A stretch of DNA of 64,000 bases. Origin: an uncultured Kocuria sp. Lineage in GTDB: Bacteria > Actinomycetota > Actinomycetes > Actinomycetales > Micrococcaceae. The number at the start of each line of letters is the position of its first letter. Positions within the stretch are counted from its first letter, which is position 1. The stretch lies in the NCBI RefSeq assembly GCF_947500125.1, contig NZ_CANMRA010000018.1, positions 1-64,000 on the forward strand, in the 5' to 3' direction. Positions 8,253-17,181 of this stretch are shown in pieces. Under the pieces are notes generated by a model that had not been told where the DNA came from, made no database searches, and saw only the letters and a program-made list of their open reading frames with translations. Made by a program: the position numbers and the translations under genes.

Positions 8253-9806
8253 CTACCGGGCAACGTCCTCGCCGACCCAGGCCCCCGTGTAGAACCGCGG
8301 GGACAGCGAGTCCAGCAGCTCGGCATAGGGACCCGGCTCCATGGCCTGCGCCGAACCTTCCGGGACCTTCGGGGCGAAGGCGGACACGCCCAGCCCCGCC
8401 TCACGGTCCTGCAGGGTCAGGCCGGCGGCCTCCAGGATCGTGGGATACATGTTCAGCTGGTCCACGCGGGGGCGCAGCCTGCTGTTCCCGTCTTCGCCCG
8501 GGATCCAGATCCTGTTGAAGATAATGCGGCTGTCGTTGTCGCTGTCGTTGTCGGCCAGCTGCTCGCGGAAGGACTCGGGAGCGAGGTGGTCGCCCATGAT
8601 CACCACGGCGGTGTCGTCGAGGTAGCCCTTCTCCTTCATGTGCTCCACGAATCCGGCCACCTGGGCCATGGAGCAGGCGAACACGGAGGTGACCTCGCTC
8701 TGCGTGTCCACGGTGCAGTAGTCGTAGACGTGCACCGGCTCGTGCGTGTCCAGCGTCAGCACGGAGAGGTTGAACGGCCGACCGCTCCTCTCCGCCTCGG
8801 CGTGCAGCTGGTCGATCTTCTCCTTGGCGTGGGCCATGAGGCGTCCGTCGCTCAGACCCCAGTCGCGGCGGAAGTTCTCCTCCGATTCGCCGGCGGCGCG
8901 CCAGTCGGAGAGGTCCTTCACCTCGGAGTAGCCGTGGCTGCTCAGGAAGACGTCCTTCGCGGCGAAGGAGGCGTTGGCGCCGCCCAGGAAGACGTTGCTG
9001 TAGCCGTGCTCGTCCAGGACGTCGCCCAGGCAGGTGGCTCCTCCCAGATAGGAGCCGAGGTCGCCGCCGAGGTCGTTGAGGGAGCCGCTGCCCGCGGCGG
9101 AGCCCACGCCCTTCAGCGGAACGCCGCACTGCGTGGAGACGAGACCGGCCATGGTCCAGCCCCCACCCCTGTACTGCTGGAGACCGTCCACGCTCTGCCA
9201 GCCGTCCGAGGCCCGGGTGACCTCCTCCAGCGGAGCGAACGCGTCCTTCTCGAAGAGCTCGTCGTCCGCGAGGGCGGCCTCGCCGGACTCGAGGTAGATC
9301 AGCACCAGGTTGCGCTCGTTCTCGTCGCCGGTGACGGTCGGCTCCACGTAGTAGTCGCCGAGGTCGTACTCGGAGTTCGCCGCCCTGAGGTAGTCCCCCA
9401 CGCCCACCGTGGTGGCGAAGGCCGTGGCGCCCCCGACGACCACCGCGCCCACCACAGCGGCGGAGACGGCGCGCATGATCCACTGCGGGCGACGAGGACG
9501 CACGTCGTCGCCACCGCGGCGCGCCCGGCGCCGGATGTGCTGGCGCAGGGCGATCCCGGCGGTGATGAGCAGGGGCACGACGCCGACCCCCAGGATGCCG
9601 ATCCAGACGATGGGCCCGCCCCCGCCGTCAATCTCCACGGAGACGAGGTTCAGGAGCATCTGGCCCACGGAGATCTTGCCCCAGAAGAAACGGATGCCGG
9701 CGGCGGCGATGAGCAGCACGAGCCCCGCCCAGACCAGGACGTAGACCACGCCGCGTCCCACCACGACGCCCACCCGTCGGATCGCCTGAAGAATCCGGCC
9801 AGACAT
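8253..9806 (-). CDS. Phosphoglycerol transferase / LTA-synthase-like membrane enzyme (OpgB type)
   Basis: The 517-residue product has three N-terminal membrane helices within the first 135 residues and a large extracellular sulfatase-fold domain. The nucleophile region GWTMAGLVSTQCG closely resembles E. coli OpgB (MdoB), with the Thr as likely catalytic residue; YLESGE and VVIMGDHLAPES supply metal-binding positions. The family transfers phosphoglycerol groups to glycans or glycolipids outside the membrane. The start at 9806 is chosen because GAGGAG lies 5 bases upstream; the frame also opens farther upstream without such a site. The true acceptor in this organism is unknown. Confidence 0.88.
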   Translation of the reverse strand: MSGRILQAIRRVGVVVGRGVVYVLVWAGLVLLIAAAGIRFFWGKISVGQMLLNLVSVEIDGGGGPIVWIGILGVGVVPLLITAGIALRQHIRRRARRGGDDVRPRRPQWIMRAVSAAVVGAVVVGGATAFATTVGVGDYLRAANSEYDLGDYYVEPTVTGDENERNLVLIYLESGEAALADDELFEKDAFAPLEEVTRASDGWQSVDGLQQYRGGGWTMAGLVSTQCGVPLKGVGSAAGSGSLNDLGGDLGSYLGGATCLGDVLDEHGYSNVFLGGANASFAAKDVFLSSHGYSEVKDLSDWRAAGESEENFRRDWGLSDGRLMAHAKEKIDQLHAEAERSGRPFNLSVLTLDTHEPVHVYDYCTVDTQSEVTSVFACSMAQVAGFVEHMKEKGYLDDTAVVIMGDHLAPESFREQLADNDSDNDSRIIFNRIWIPGEDGNSRLRPRVDQLNMYPTILEAAGLTLQDREAGLGVSAFAPKVPEGSAQAMEPGPYAELLDSLSPRFYTGAWVGEDVAR

Positions 9807-9994
9807 GGCACTCCTCGCATTCCAGATGCGCGCGTGCTCGCCGAACACCCTTGACATCCACCCGTTCTCGGATCCGTAGAAACCTCGTACCGGTACGCTA
9901 CCCGTTCAACAGATGTTCACCCTCGCTGCACCTGATCTTAAGACCTGATCCGTCGTTGCCGGTCCTCCTACGGCTGGTTCACAATGCCTGCATG

Positions 9995-10176
9995 ATGACG
10001 AGAACGCAGTCGTGGATGGTCGATAACCAGCTGTGGGAGCTGATCACCCCTTAATCCCGCACCAACCACCCCCTCGAGGACCCGGTGGGCGGCCGCAGAT
10101 CAAGGCTCGGGCAACCCGGGAGGGGACCCTGTTCGTGCTCCACACCGGGCTCCGGTGGCGGGAGACCTGCCCGTAT
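9995..10176 (+). pseudogene. IS5-type transposase N-terminal remnant, frameshifted
   Basis: Two adjacent frames together give WMVDNQLWELITP then LIPHQPPPRGPGGRPQI and LFVLHTGLRWRE, the usual start of IS5-family (DUF4096-type) transposases. The first frame stops at 10054 and homology continues in the next frame, so a frameshift is present. Similarity ends near 10176, where a DtxR-family fragment begins. It is a dead end-fragment of an insertion sequence. Confidence 0.75.
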
Positions 10177-10186
10177 AACTCGGACG

Positions 10187-10645
10187 CGGGTCCTGAAGGC
10201 CTTCCTGGCCACCACCATGGACTACCCGTGGGAGGAAATTCACGACGAGGCCGACCGCCTCGAACACGCCGCCTCCGAGGCCATGATCGAACGCATCGAC
10301 ACCCAACTGGATCATCCCAGCGCCGACCCGCACGGTGACCCGATCCCCACCGCAAAAGGACAGATCCGGCGCCCAATAGGGGTCGCCCGGCTCACCGAGG
10401 TGGAAGCGGGACGGTACGAGGTCATCCGCCTCTCCGATGCCGATCCTCAACGTCTGATCCGGTTCCGCGACTGCGGCCTCACCCCAGGCAAACCGGTTCA
10501 GGTCATCGCCCACGGGCCCCGCGGGACCACTGGCCTGTTAGGAGACCAGCCCAGGTCTATCGTTCTAGCCCCGGCGGAAGCTCGGGCCATCTGGGTAGCA
10601 CCACCACGCACCCGAGCCATGAGACGGACACTTCGAAACCCGTAA
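10187..10645 (+). pseudogene. DtxR/MntR-family metalloregulator, N-terminal DNA-binding domain missing
   Basis: From about 10187 the frame encodes the dimerisation part of DtxR-type repressors (VLKAFLATTMDYPWEEIHDE, then LEHAAS, LDHPSADPHGDPIP) and a C-terminal SH3/FeoA-like part (VEAGRYEVIRLSD, GLTPGKPVQVIAHGP). The winged-helix domain that should precede it is absent and replaced by an IS5-type remnant in another frame. Family members sense Mn2+ or Fe2+. Without the HTH it cannot bind DNA, so I call it a pseudogene. The C-terminal reading frame itself is intact. Confidence 0.8.
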
Positions 10646-10672
10646 AGGTCCATCTCGTGACGGGTGTCAGAC

Positions 10673-11191
10673 TCAGCCAGCAGAAAGCATCTCGACGATG
10701 CGCTCCGGATGGCGGGTGGAGGTCAGCCAGTAGGGAGTGGGGTCCACGGGGTCGGTGATCCGAATGCGCACCACCGGGCCCACGGAAACCCGGAAGTTCA
10801 TGAACGCCCTGCCATCGAGCTCGGGCCCGCGCACCAAACGCACCTCGTCACCGCGGAACGCCTCCGCCTCCCCGACGAACCGGCGCTCGATGCGGGCCCG
10901 GCCGACCTGCAGGTAATCGCCGGTGATGACGATGGAAGTCGTGGAGGCCACGAGCGCCACAGCGGTGCCCACGGCGGCCACCGCTGTGGCAGCCACGGCG
11001 GCCCAGAGGTTGATCGGGGCCAGGGCGAGGAAAGTGGTGGTACCCGTGAGCAGCACGAGCAACCACATCCACCAAGCCGCGGAGAGCTTCTCCTTGTAAA
11101 GGATCTCGGCCCCGGAGCCTCCGGACGAGGAGGGGCGGTGGCCACGGGGGTTGTTGGGCGGATCGCCAGCCGGGGAAGCAGATTCGGACAT
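10673..11191 (-). CDS. DUF3093 membrane protein
   Basis: A 172-residue protein of the actinobacterial DUF3093 family, function unknown. Residues 1-30 are polar and disordered, followed by YKEKLSAAWWMW, two membrane helices (about 38-85) and a C-terminal soluble domain ending PYWLTSTRHPERIVEML, which is the family hallmark. The ATG has AGAGGG seven bases upstream. Members are usually single core genes. This one stands alone next to decayed sequence. Confidence 0.85.
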   Translation of the reverse strand: MSESASPAGDPPNNPRGHRPSSSGGSGAEILYKEKLSAAWWMWLLVLLTGTTTFLALAPINLWAAVAATAVAAVGTAVALVASTTSIVITGDYLQVGRARIERRFVGEAEAFRGDEVRLVRGPELDGRAFMNFRVSVGPVVRIRITDPVDPTPYWLTSTRHPERIVEMLSAG

Positions 11192-11483
11192 GTTTTAACC
11201 CTCTCATGACCGTCACCATCGCTCGGTGCGAAAGAGCCCGTCCGTGATGCCCTGAGTTGCCGGTGGCAGGCCACGGCCGCGACCGCGGCGACGTCGGAAG
11301 ACGATGTAGGGATAGGTTCCTGTTCTAGGAATTTCGGAGGGAAGATTAGGCCAATGCGCTGCCATCCTGCCCGTTTGTCGGAGCAGAACCCTTTTTGACC
11401 TCTGGCGGGGAACGCATCGCGGATCGCATGGACCCTGTGCAAACCCGACACAGGCGTTCGGCTCGACGAGATGATGGAGACAC
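11192..11483. other. Intergenic region, nothing recognised
   Basis: About 290 bases upstream of the DUF3093 gene and downstream of the next minus-strand gene. No convincing ORF, repeat or RNA is visible. Confidence 0.4.
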
Positions 11484-12533
11484 TCACGTCGGTGCCGTGG
11501 CCTTGCTGGTCTTTCGACTGCGGGCACTGCCCCGCTGACCCAGCCCGGAGAGGACGCGTGAGGTGTCTTCTCGGCTGCCGAGGACGAGAAAGGTGAGTAA
11601 GACGCCGTAAAGCGGGAGATGCCCCAGAAGCTCGGTCGCCCCGAAGATCGCGAGGGTCGCGGTGAACGGGACGGCCGCGACGAGGGCGACGACCTGGGGC
11701 AGCGCCCCGGAGATGATGAGCAACCCGAACATAAGCTCCGCGGACCCGGCAAACAGCGCAAAGCCGTCCGCATTCACCCCGAACGAGGCAAGGACGTTAA
11801 GAACCGGCACCTGGTCGAGCATCGCGTATGCCATGTGCGGGTTCGCAAGCTTCTCGACGACGGCCAAGGAGATCAGGGTAATTCCCGCCCCGACCTTGAG
11901 CCCTAGCGTCGCCCGGCGCAGCGTTAGGAGATCGATCTCCGCACGTCCCCCATCCTCCAGGCGCGGCGGCAGCACGAAGAGGAACAAGGCGATACCGACA
12001 AGCACAGCGAGGGTGACGAGCGCCTCCGGACCGTGAAGGACGACGACGACCGGCCCGGCGAGCATGATAGCGACGGCTGCCGCACGCACGAGAACACCGG
12101 CGATGAGAAGCCCTCCCACGACAGCCTGCGGCAGGATCAGGAGCGTGCCACCCACACCGTCTGGCACGTGGATGCCCGGGTCGAGGACCGCACGGTCAAA
12201 GGCGAGGATGAACAGACTGACCCCGAGGTGCACGGCGAGAAGCCGGGGCGTCCACGGCACGAGCGCCGCGAGCCGCCGGGTCGGCCTGATCATCGAAAGC
12301 TCGGGAACCGGCAGCTGCGCGGCCGCCGCCCGCCACAGGAGCGTCAACCCCAAGGCGATGGCCGCTCCGATCAGAACCCCGGGACGGAGCAACGCACCGA
12401 CGTCGAGCGGATAAGCGCCCGGGTCACGGACGAACCACTCCTGGTGGGCTGCGGCCGGCCCAGCACTGCCCAGGACAACGAGTCCTGTCACGAAGGCAAC
12501 CGCAGCAGGTCGGACGACGGCAAGCACAGTCAC
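11484..12533 (-). CDS. Polytopic membrane protein with DoxX-like C-terminal half
   Basis: A 349-residue integral membrane protein with a signal-like N terminus ending near AAAHQEW and about eight further hydrophobic helices. The C-terminal half (from about residue 225, VVEKLANPHMAYAML to LPLYGVLLTFLVLG) resembles DoxX-type four-helix membrane proteins. No catalytic motif is visible. It begins with GTG behind CAGGAG. The exported His near the new N terminus (HQEW) is reminiscent of copper-handling membrane proteins, but that is only suggestive. Function unknown. Confidence 0.75.
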   Translation of the reverse strand: MTVLAVVRPAAVAFVTGLVVLGSAGPAAAHQEWFVRDPGAYPLDVGALLRPGVLIGAAIALGLTLLWRAAAAQLPVPELSMIRPTRRLAALVPWTPRLLAVHLGVSLFILAFDRAVLDPGIHVPDGVGGTLLILPQAVVGGLLIAGVLVRAAAVAIMLAGPVVVVLHGPEALVTLAVLVGIALFLFVLPPRLEDGGRAEIDLLTLRRATLGLKVGAGITLISLAVVEKLANPHMAYAMLDQVPVLNVLASFGVNADGFALFAGSAELMFGLLIISGALPQVVALVAAVPFTATLAIFGATELLGHLPLYGVLLTFLVLGSREDTSRVLSGLGQRGSARSRKTSKATAPT

Positions 12534-12972
12534 GAACGCTCCTGAGGAATGTCAAAGGTAAGCCCTTGAGACCGGCCGTTGACCTTACACCTAGTCTCAT
12601 AGCTTCGTTGCCTGGCGCAGTCGGCGAGCACGGAGATCCTGGGTTCCACGAGGAGTGTTCCCTTTCTTTGGGGCGATCGGGGTTTCCGGGGTTGCAGTTC
12701 TTGGCCCTGCTCATGGCCGACGGTAGAGATCTTCTGCTGCGCCGGGCAAAACCCTTCCGGTAACCTGCCCATCCATCTGCCGCGGTTCAAAGGACACGGG
12801 CCCCAGCTGCAGGAGACTGCATCCCCATGAGCGTTTCGACTGCGGGTCTGGGGTCGGCAACCAAGGCTTGACTGGGGATACGCCGGGAGTGTGTGGGAAG
12901 AACGCCCAAAATATGTTACGCAAATATAACGGGAAGTAGCCTGATGGGTGGAATCTAAAGGAGGGCTATCCA
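12534..12972. other. Intergenic region with AT-rich promoter stretch
   Basis: No convincing gene in 440 bases. The last 80 bases are unusually AT-rich (around 12910-12930, containing GTTA and TAAC in inverted orientation) and probably hold the promoter and operator of the small gene at 12973. The earlier part looks like remnant DNA but I cannot name it. Confidence 0.4.
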
Positions 12973-13194
12973 GTGAACAGTGACGAGGCGTGGATCCAGG
13001 ATCTGAGCGAGGTGACCCATGGTGACTGTATGGAGGTGTGGGAAGAGGGCAACCTGCTGTATGCGGGCGCCGTGGACCAGGTGGACTCCGCCCATGGTGT
13101 CGTGTGGATTCTGGAGGAGGGGATCGGGGAGCGGAAGATGATCCACGCCCAGCAGTACCACCTGCGATACTGCTCGACTAGTTGCTCCCGCTGA
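12973..13194 (+). CDS. Small acidic protein of unknown function
   Basis: A 73-residue protein with no family I recognise. It is acidic in the first half and contains a compact pattern (MEVWEEGNLLYAGAVDQVD) that could form a small beta barrel, and ends with cysteines. The call rests on an almost perfect ribosome site, AAAGGAGG (12957-12964), at correct distance from a GTG start, and on good codon-like composition. It stands alone between decayed regions. Confidence 0.7.
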   Translation: MNSDEAWIQDLSEVTHGDCMEVWEEGNLLYAGAVDQVDSAHGVVWILEEGIGERKMIHAQQYHLRYCSTSCSR

Positions 13195-13802
13195 ACTGCG
13201 CCTGGTTTCGATACGGGGCCTGCGGGCGTCGATGCTTGGGGAAATGCCTGTGACCGGGCGAGATGCTCCCCTGTTGGTGAACAACGGGTGAACACGCAGT
13301 GGATGGTTGTAGATTCAACATTGCTCTCTCCGGGGGGAGAAGGCCCAAGAGCCTGTTGGTTCTTGAACCGTCGGTGCGACTTCGGTCCGGGCCCCACATA
13401 ACCCGTTTGACACCGACGGAGGGCGTCCCAGCATACGATCCGGGGGGATTGTTGCTGGGACCCCTGTCTGCCCTGGGCATCTTTCTCGCTGATATTCTGC
13501 CACTGGCGATCGCGTTGAATGCCGCTCAGGTCATCAAGTTATCCAGTGCCCCCCGCTATGTCCGGGGAAACAGGGCGGGCATGCCGCCATCACCTCCTGT
13601 GATGGTAGGGCGTTCTGCTTCGGTGTTTGCTCGCCGTCAATGTGGCGCCGGCCGATGATCAGGACGAGGCCAGGATGTTGGCGAGCCGTTCGAGGTCCTC
13701 GATCCACAACGTTCGGCCCCCTTCCGGGAAACATGGCCCAATACCGATGCCGATCCGAGGGCCCGTCGGTGCCGGTCAACGGGCAGCACATCGGCGGAAA
13801 GC
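13195..13802. other. 600-base region without recognisable gene
   Basis: Open frames occur on both strands (for example 13299-13658 on plus), but none has a ribosome site, a family resemblance or consistent codon use. It is probably eroded DNA. Confidence 0.45.
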
Positions 13803-15017
13803 TCAACGGGGCGCAGAAGCTATTCTGATGCTGGCACCTCGTGCGGTCATCGATACGAGCCGCTCGAGGGGGCCCTGACCGAAGATGCGTTGCCAGATCA
13901 GCGCGAACACGACAGCGGCGGTGAGATAGATCGTGAACCACAGTACGGGCCGGTCGTCATGAACCCCGAAGGACGGCAGCACCAACTGGGCCGAGTACAA
14001 GGTCAAGGTCATGACCCCGATCGATGAAAGCGGCAACAACCAGGCGCCGGCTCGCGGGGTGAGGAGCAGGAAGGACCCGAGGACGATTAGACCTGCTCCC
14101 AGGCTCGAGGCGATGGCCAGAGGAGTGTTGGCGTGCGGGGTGGTGACCCCCAACCACCACGAGGACACCACGAACGTGGTGTCCGGGCCGAAGACGAGGA
14201 TGCGCTCCAACTCCTCCCGACTTCCGGACGGAACGTCCTGCCTCAATTGCTCGTAACCACCCAGCACGTGGAGCAGGATCCAGGAGATCAGCCGAGCCAG
14301 CAGGGCCAGCCCGACTCCGGCCACCAGCACACCGGTGCGGACCTGGCAGCGACGCAGATCCAGGCGCCCCAGCGCCAGCCCGGTCAGCAGATAAGTCAGA
14401 TAGGCCAGAGCCGGGTAGGTGCCCGTTATCAGGAACTGGGCGATCGTCGCTGCGGGACTGAGGAAGAGGTCGGCAAAGGTGGGATTGGACGAGGTGTAGG
14501 CAGGCAACTGCGCCCGCAGGCCCAGGATCAGCACCGGAGACAACAACGCCAATCCCCCAGCACCAATCAGCAGCTTCCGGGGAGGAAGGTGCAGGAACGG
14601 AACGGACAGCAGGAAGAACACCCCGTAGTAGGGCAAAATGTTGACCGCCGAGGTGTCTGCGGGCATCAGGTACCTGAGGGACATCCCCACAACAAAGATC
14701 AACAGCGCGCGGACCGCGACGCCGACACGGGCCCCGGTCATTCGCTGGCCCCGGGGCGGGGTGCGCCCCCCAGAGAACAGGCCCAGCCCCACCCCAGCCA
14801 ACAGAGCCAGCAAAGCCGCCGAATCCTCGGCGAACAAGATCCAAGACCACGTCGGGTCACCGGTGGACTGATCCGTACCGGGCAGGAAGTGGATGGCCGT
14901 CAACCCGACCAACGCCAGACCACGGGCGGCATCCACCGCAAGCACGCGCCTTGTCCCGCCCGGCGCCCTCGATCCGGCGGATCGGCGGGACACCGGCCAG
15001 GAAGGGTTGTCATTCAT
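13803..15017 (-). CDS. DUF418/DUF1624-type membrane protein, copy 1
   Basis: A 404-residue protein with about ten membrane helices. It has the family start VDAARGLALVGLTAIHFLP, a YYGVFFLLSVPFL segment, and the DUF418 C terminus with WQRIFGQGPLER. Members resemble membrane acyltransferases and are thought to move acyl or sugar modifications across the membrane, without firm proof. The start at 15017 is preferred over 15044 because GAGGG stands 8 bases upstream and the length then matches the paralog at 18162-19391. The two copies match throughout. Confidence 0.82.
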   Translation of the reverse strand: MNDNPSWPVSRRSAGSRAPGGTRRVLAVDAARGLALVGLTAIHFLPGTDQSTGDPTWSWILFAEDSAALLALLAGVGLGLFSGGRTPPRGQRMTGARVGVAVRALLIFVVGMSLRYLMPADTSAVNILPYYGVFFLLSVPFLHLPPRKLLIGAGGLALLSPVLILGLRAQLPAYTSSNPTFADLFLSPAATIAQFLITGTYPALAYLTYLLTGLALGRLDLRRCQVRTGVLVAGVGLALLARLISWILLHVLGGYEQLRQDVPSGSREELERILVFGPDTTFVVSSWWLGVTTPHANTPLAIASSLGAGLIVLGSFLLLTPRAGAWLLPLSSIGVMTLTLYSAQLVLPSFGVHDDRPVLWFTIYLTAAVVFALIWQRIFGQGPLERLVSMTARGASIRIASAPR

Positions 15018-15194
15018 CGACCATGCCCTCGCTCTCCTCCCCATCGATTACCGCCGGCTTTACGACAAGCTAAGCAAAGGAGACGTACGACGTCGGCACG
15101 GACCCCATACGATTTTGCCCTAACTCTCATCGCGGGCGGCTCACAGCCGCAGCCGATCAGCTCTCCAACCTTGAGGTGATTCCAGCCTGGCGCT

Positions 15195-15734
15195 TCAGGT
15201 TCGTGGCCGCGCAGGTGGCGCAGACAGGGCGATCCGCTCACGTCGGCGGCGCCACCCGTAGCGGGTCATCCCCCTTGGCTTGTACACCGCCAGCACTGTA
15301 GCCACCAGCAACACCAGCAGTGCGGCCCCGGCATGGATCACCGGGGAGGGGTTACGAACGACCTCGAGGTCTACCCCCGGATCAGCAGCCGCCCGGGCCA
15401 TGAGCGCGAAGGTCTGCATGTACGCCAACAGGATGAGGGTGGCGACGACCGTGATCCCCAGCTTGAAGATCACCCAGTAGTGACGGAACAGCCCCCAAGT
15501 GGTGCCCAACGACTGCACGATGCCCGTGACCAGGGAGGCCGCGGCCAGCGGCACCAGGGCGAACCAGGCGGCCTGCTCCATCAGTAGATACGCCCCCCGC
15601 ACCGTGAGGGCGTTCGAGCTGAACAAGCCGATCAGGGCCAAGGCCAGGAAAACCAGCACCGCCCCGAACCAGCCCACCGAGGACAGCACGTGTGCGAGCA
15701 GGGCAACCTTGCGCAACCGCGGTCCCATCGTCAT
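15195..15734 (-). CDS. Four-helix membrane protein (DUF2269-like)
   Basis: A 179-residue protein with four membrane helices and a basic C-terminal tail (YGWRRRRERIAL). The first helix (KVALLAHVLSSVGWFGAVL) resembles DUF2269-type small integral membrane proteins with a conserved His and Gly-Trp. The gene overlaps the preceding gene by four bases (ATGA), so the two are one operon transcribed away from the TetR gene at 16087. Function unknown. Confidence 0.75.
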   Translation of the reverse strand: MTMGPRLRKVALLAHVLSSVGWFGAVLVFLALALIGLFSSNALTVRGAYLLMEQAAWFALVPLAAASLVTGIVQSLGTTWGLFRHYWVIFKLGITVVATLILLAYMQTFALMARAAADPGVDLEVVRNPSPVIHAGAALLVLLVATVLAVYKPRGMTRYGWRRRRERIALSAPPARPRT

Positions 15735-15970
15735 GGCGACGGGGCGTGGCCCTGGGCCAGCACTGGGGTGCTGGAGCCGGCGGCCAGGCCATGGCGGCCG
15801 GGGCCATGGCCGCCCGGTCCCCCCAGCACCAGGAGGATCACGGCCAGCACGGTCACCAGCAGCACGACGAGCCCGGAGACTTTCACCCAGCGCGGCATCC
15901 CCTCCCTAGGATGATGGTCGGGGGCCATGCCGGGATCACCCGAACTTGAAGCGCGGGACTGATGCGCCAT
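15731..15970 (-). CDS. Small single-helix membrane protein
   Basis: A 79-residue protein with a polar N terminus, one strong helix (about residues 29-50, VSGLVVLLVTVLAVILLVLGG) and a His/Gly/Pro-rich outer tail. The ATG has GAGGAG seven bases upstream. It is the first gene of a two-gene operon and is divergent from a TetR-family regulator, which may control it. The His-Gly tail hints at metal contact, but this is not shown. Confidence 0.72.
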   Translation of the reverse strand: MAHQSRASSSGDPGMAPDHHPREGMPRWVKVSGLVVLLVTVLAVILLVLGGPGGHGPGRHGLAAGSSTPVLAQGHAPSP

Positions 15971-16037
15971 CAGAGTCTCCTCGATCGCGGACGAATGTCA
16001 GACCCAATCGGGGCCAACACGATTTATCGATACAGTA

Positions 16038-16083
16038 TGTCTCCCTCACATCATTCTGTCTCCATGGTGGCGGTACGTAGACT
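16038..16083. promoter_or_regulatory. Divergent promoter region with TGTCTCC direct repeats
   Basis: TGTCTCC occurs twice, 19 bases apart (16038-16044 and 16057-16063), and TAGACT (16078-16083) fits an actinobacterial -10 box just before the TetR start. The repeats are plausible half-sites for the regulator. Confidence 0.35.
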
Positions 16084-16086
16084 GAA

Positions 16087-16659
16087 GTGGTGCCGAAGCT
16101 GTGGAGCGAGACGATCCAGACGCATCGTCGGGCAGTTCGTGATGCCGCCTTGGATGCGGTGGCCTCACTGGTGGCCGAGCACGGGCTGACCTCGGTGACG
16201 ATGTCGCGCGTAGCCGAGCAGAGCGGTATCGGACGGGCCACCCTGTACAAGTACTTCCCCGACGCGCAGGCCCTCCTCGCCGCCTGGCACGAGCGCCAGA
16301 TCGCCGACCACCTCCAACGACTCACTGCGATCCGCAGCAGATCGGGGACTCCCGCGGAGCGGCTCGAGGCCGTCCTGGAGGCCTACGCCGTGATCACTCA
16401 CGAACACCCCGGCACTGAACCGGCGACACTGCTCCACCAGGGCGACCAGGTCCACCGAGCACAGCGACATCTTCTGGAATTCCTCCAGGACCTGCTCACC
16501 GAAGGCGCCCACGCCGGGGAGATCCGCGACGACGTCCCGCCCGAGGAACTGGCCACCTACTGCCTACACGCTCTCACTGCCGGCGGCAGGTTGCCCTCCA
16601 AGGCGGCCGTGCACCGCCTCGTGACGGTCACGCTGGCCGGACTGCGCCCCCTGCACTGA
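16087..16659 (+). CDS. TetR-family transcriptional regulator
   Basis: A 190-residue regulator. The N-terminal HTH is clear (VTMSRVAEQSGIGRATLYKYFP, about residues 36-57), with helix 1 starting near RAVRDAALDAVASLVAEHG. The C-terminal ligand-binding part is of the generic type. No Shine-Dalgarno site is seen. TAGACT ends six bases before the second GTG (16090), so the mRNA may be leaderless and start there. It is divergent from the small membrane operon at 15195-15970, its most likely target. Confidence 0.88.
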   Translation: MVPKLWSETIQTHRRAVRDAALDAVASLVAEHGLTSVTMSRVAEQSGIGRATLYKYFPDAQALLAAWHERQIADHLQRLTAIRSRSGTPAERLEAVLEAYAVITHEHPGTEPATLLHQGDQVHRAQRHLLEFLQDLLTEGAHAGEIRDDVPPEELATYCLHALTAGGRLPSKAAVHRLVTVTLAGLRPLH

Positions 16660-16775
16660 TGGGGCCCCGGGCGATCCCCTCGCTCCACGGCCTCTCGATT
16701 TGGTGGGGCTGTCAAGGGCCACTACATAATGGGCTCGCCGAGTCGACCGGCCGGTGATGTGAGGGAAGTGAAGGC

Positions 16776-16973
16776 GTGAGCGCACGGGCTCTCGGGTGGA
16801 CCGGAGCCGCGATTGCCACCGCCTTTGCCGCCGCGTCCCACGTGGCCGCCGGCGGCCGGTTCCCTCCGGTGCTGTTGGTGTTGCTGTCTCTGGCGCTGTC
16901 CGGGCCGGTGTGTATGGCTCTGGCCGGCCGGGTGCTTTCCCGCTCTTTGTTGCTCGCTGGCGTGCTGGTCGGC
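16776..16973 (+). pseudogene. Truncated membrane protein gene
   Basis: About 65 codons starting GTG at 16776, with AGGGAAGTGAAGG before it. They encode two hydrophobic helices separated by AAGGRFP. The frame then runs into sequence that reads as a serine recombinase on the other strand and continues as low-quality protein to 17195. The promoter side still looks intact (TTGGTG at 16700-16705, TACATA at 16723-16728, spacer 17). Similar short membrane proteins occur in actinobacterial copper clusters. The C-terminal part is lost. Confidence 0.6.
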
Positions 16974-17096
16974 CATGACGGTGAAGACCGTCGACCCCAC
17001 CGGGGTACGGGAGATCCACGCCCCCGCCCAGGGTCAGCACCCGTAGACCAGCATCCCTGCCCCGCATCACCTCCGAGAGGACCGGCATGTTCGGGC
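16974..17096 (-). pseudogene. Vestige of a serine resolvase gene
   Basis: On the minus strand 17096 to 16974 read EVMRGRDAGLRVLTLGGG and, after a one-base shift, TPVGSTVFTVMA. The complete resolvase at 38215-38805 has AEALRSRGAGLRVLNLGGG and TPMGSMVFTVMA at the corresponding place. The match covers about 40 residues of the catalytic domain around the family's GLxVLxLGG region. It stops exactly where the membrane gene sequence begins, so it marks an old insertion or deletion join. Confidence 0.7.
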
Positions 17097-17181
17097 TCAC
17101 CTGCCCTGGGCGGTCCAGCGCCGGGATCCTCGAGGTGCCGTCCTCTTCGCTGGAGGATCAGTCCAGGGCTTCCGCGGTTCC

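Noticed and set aside
13299-13658. 119-codon plus-strand frame
   Set aside because: No ribosome site, no family resemblance, and mixed codon use.
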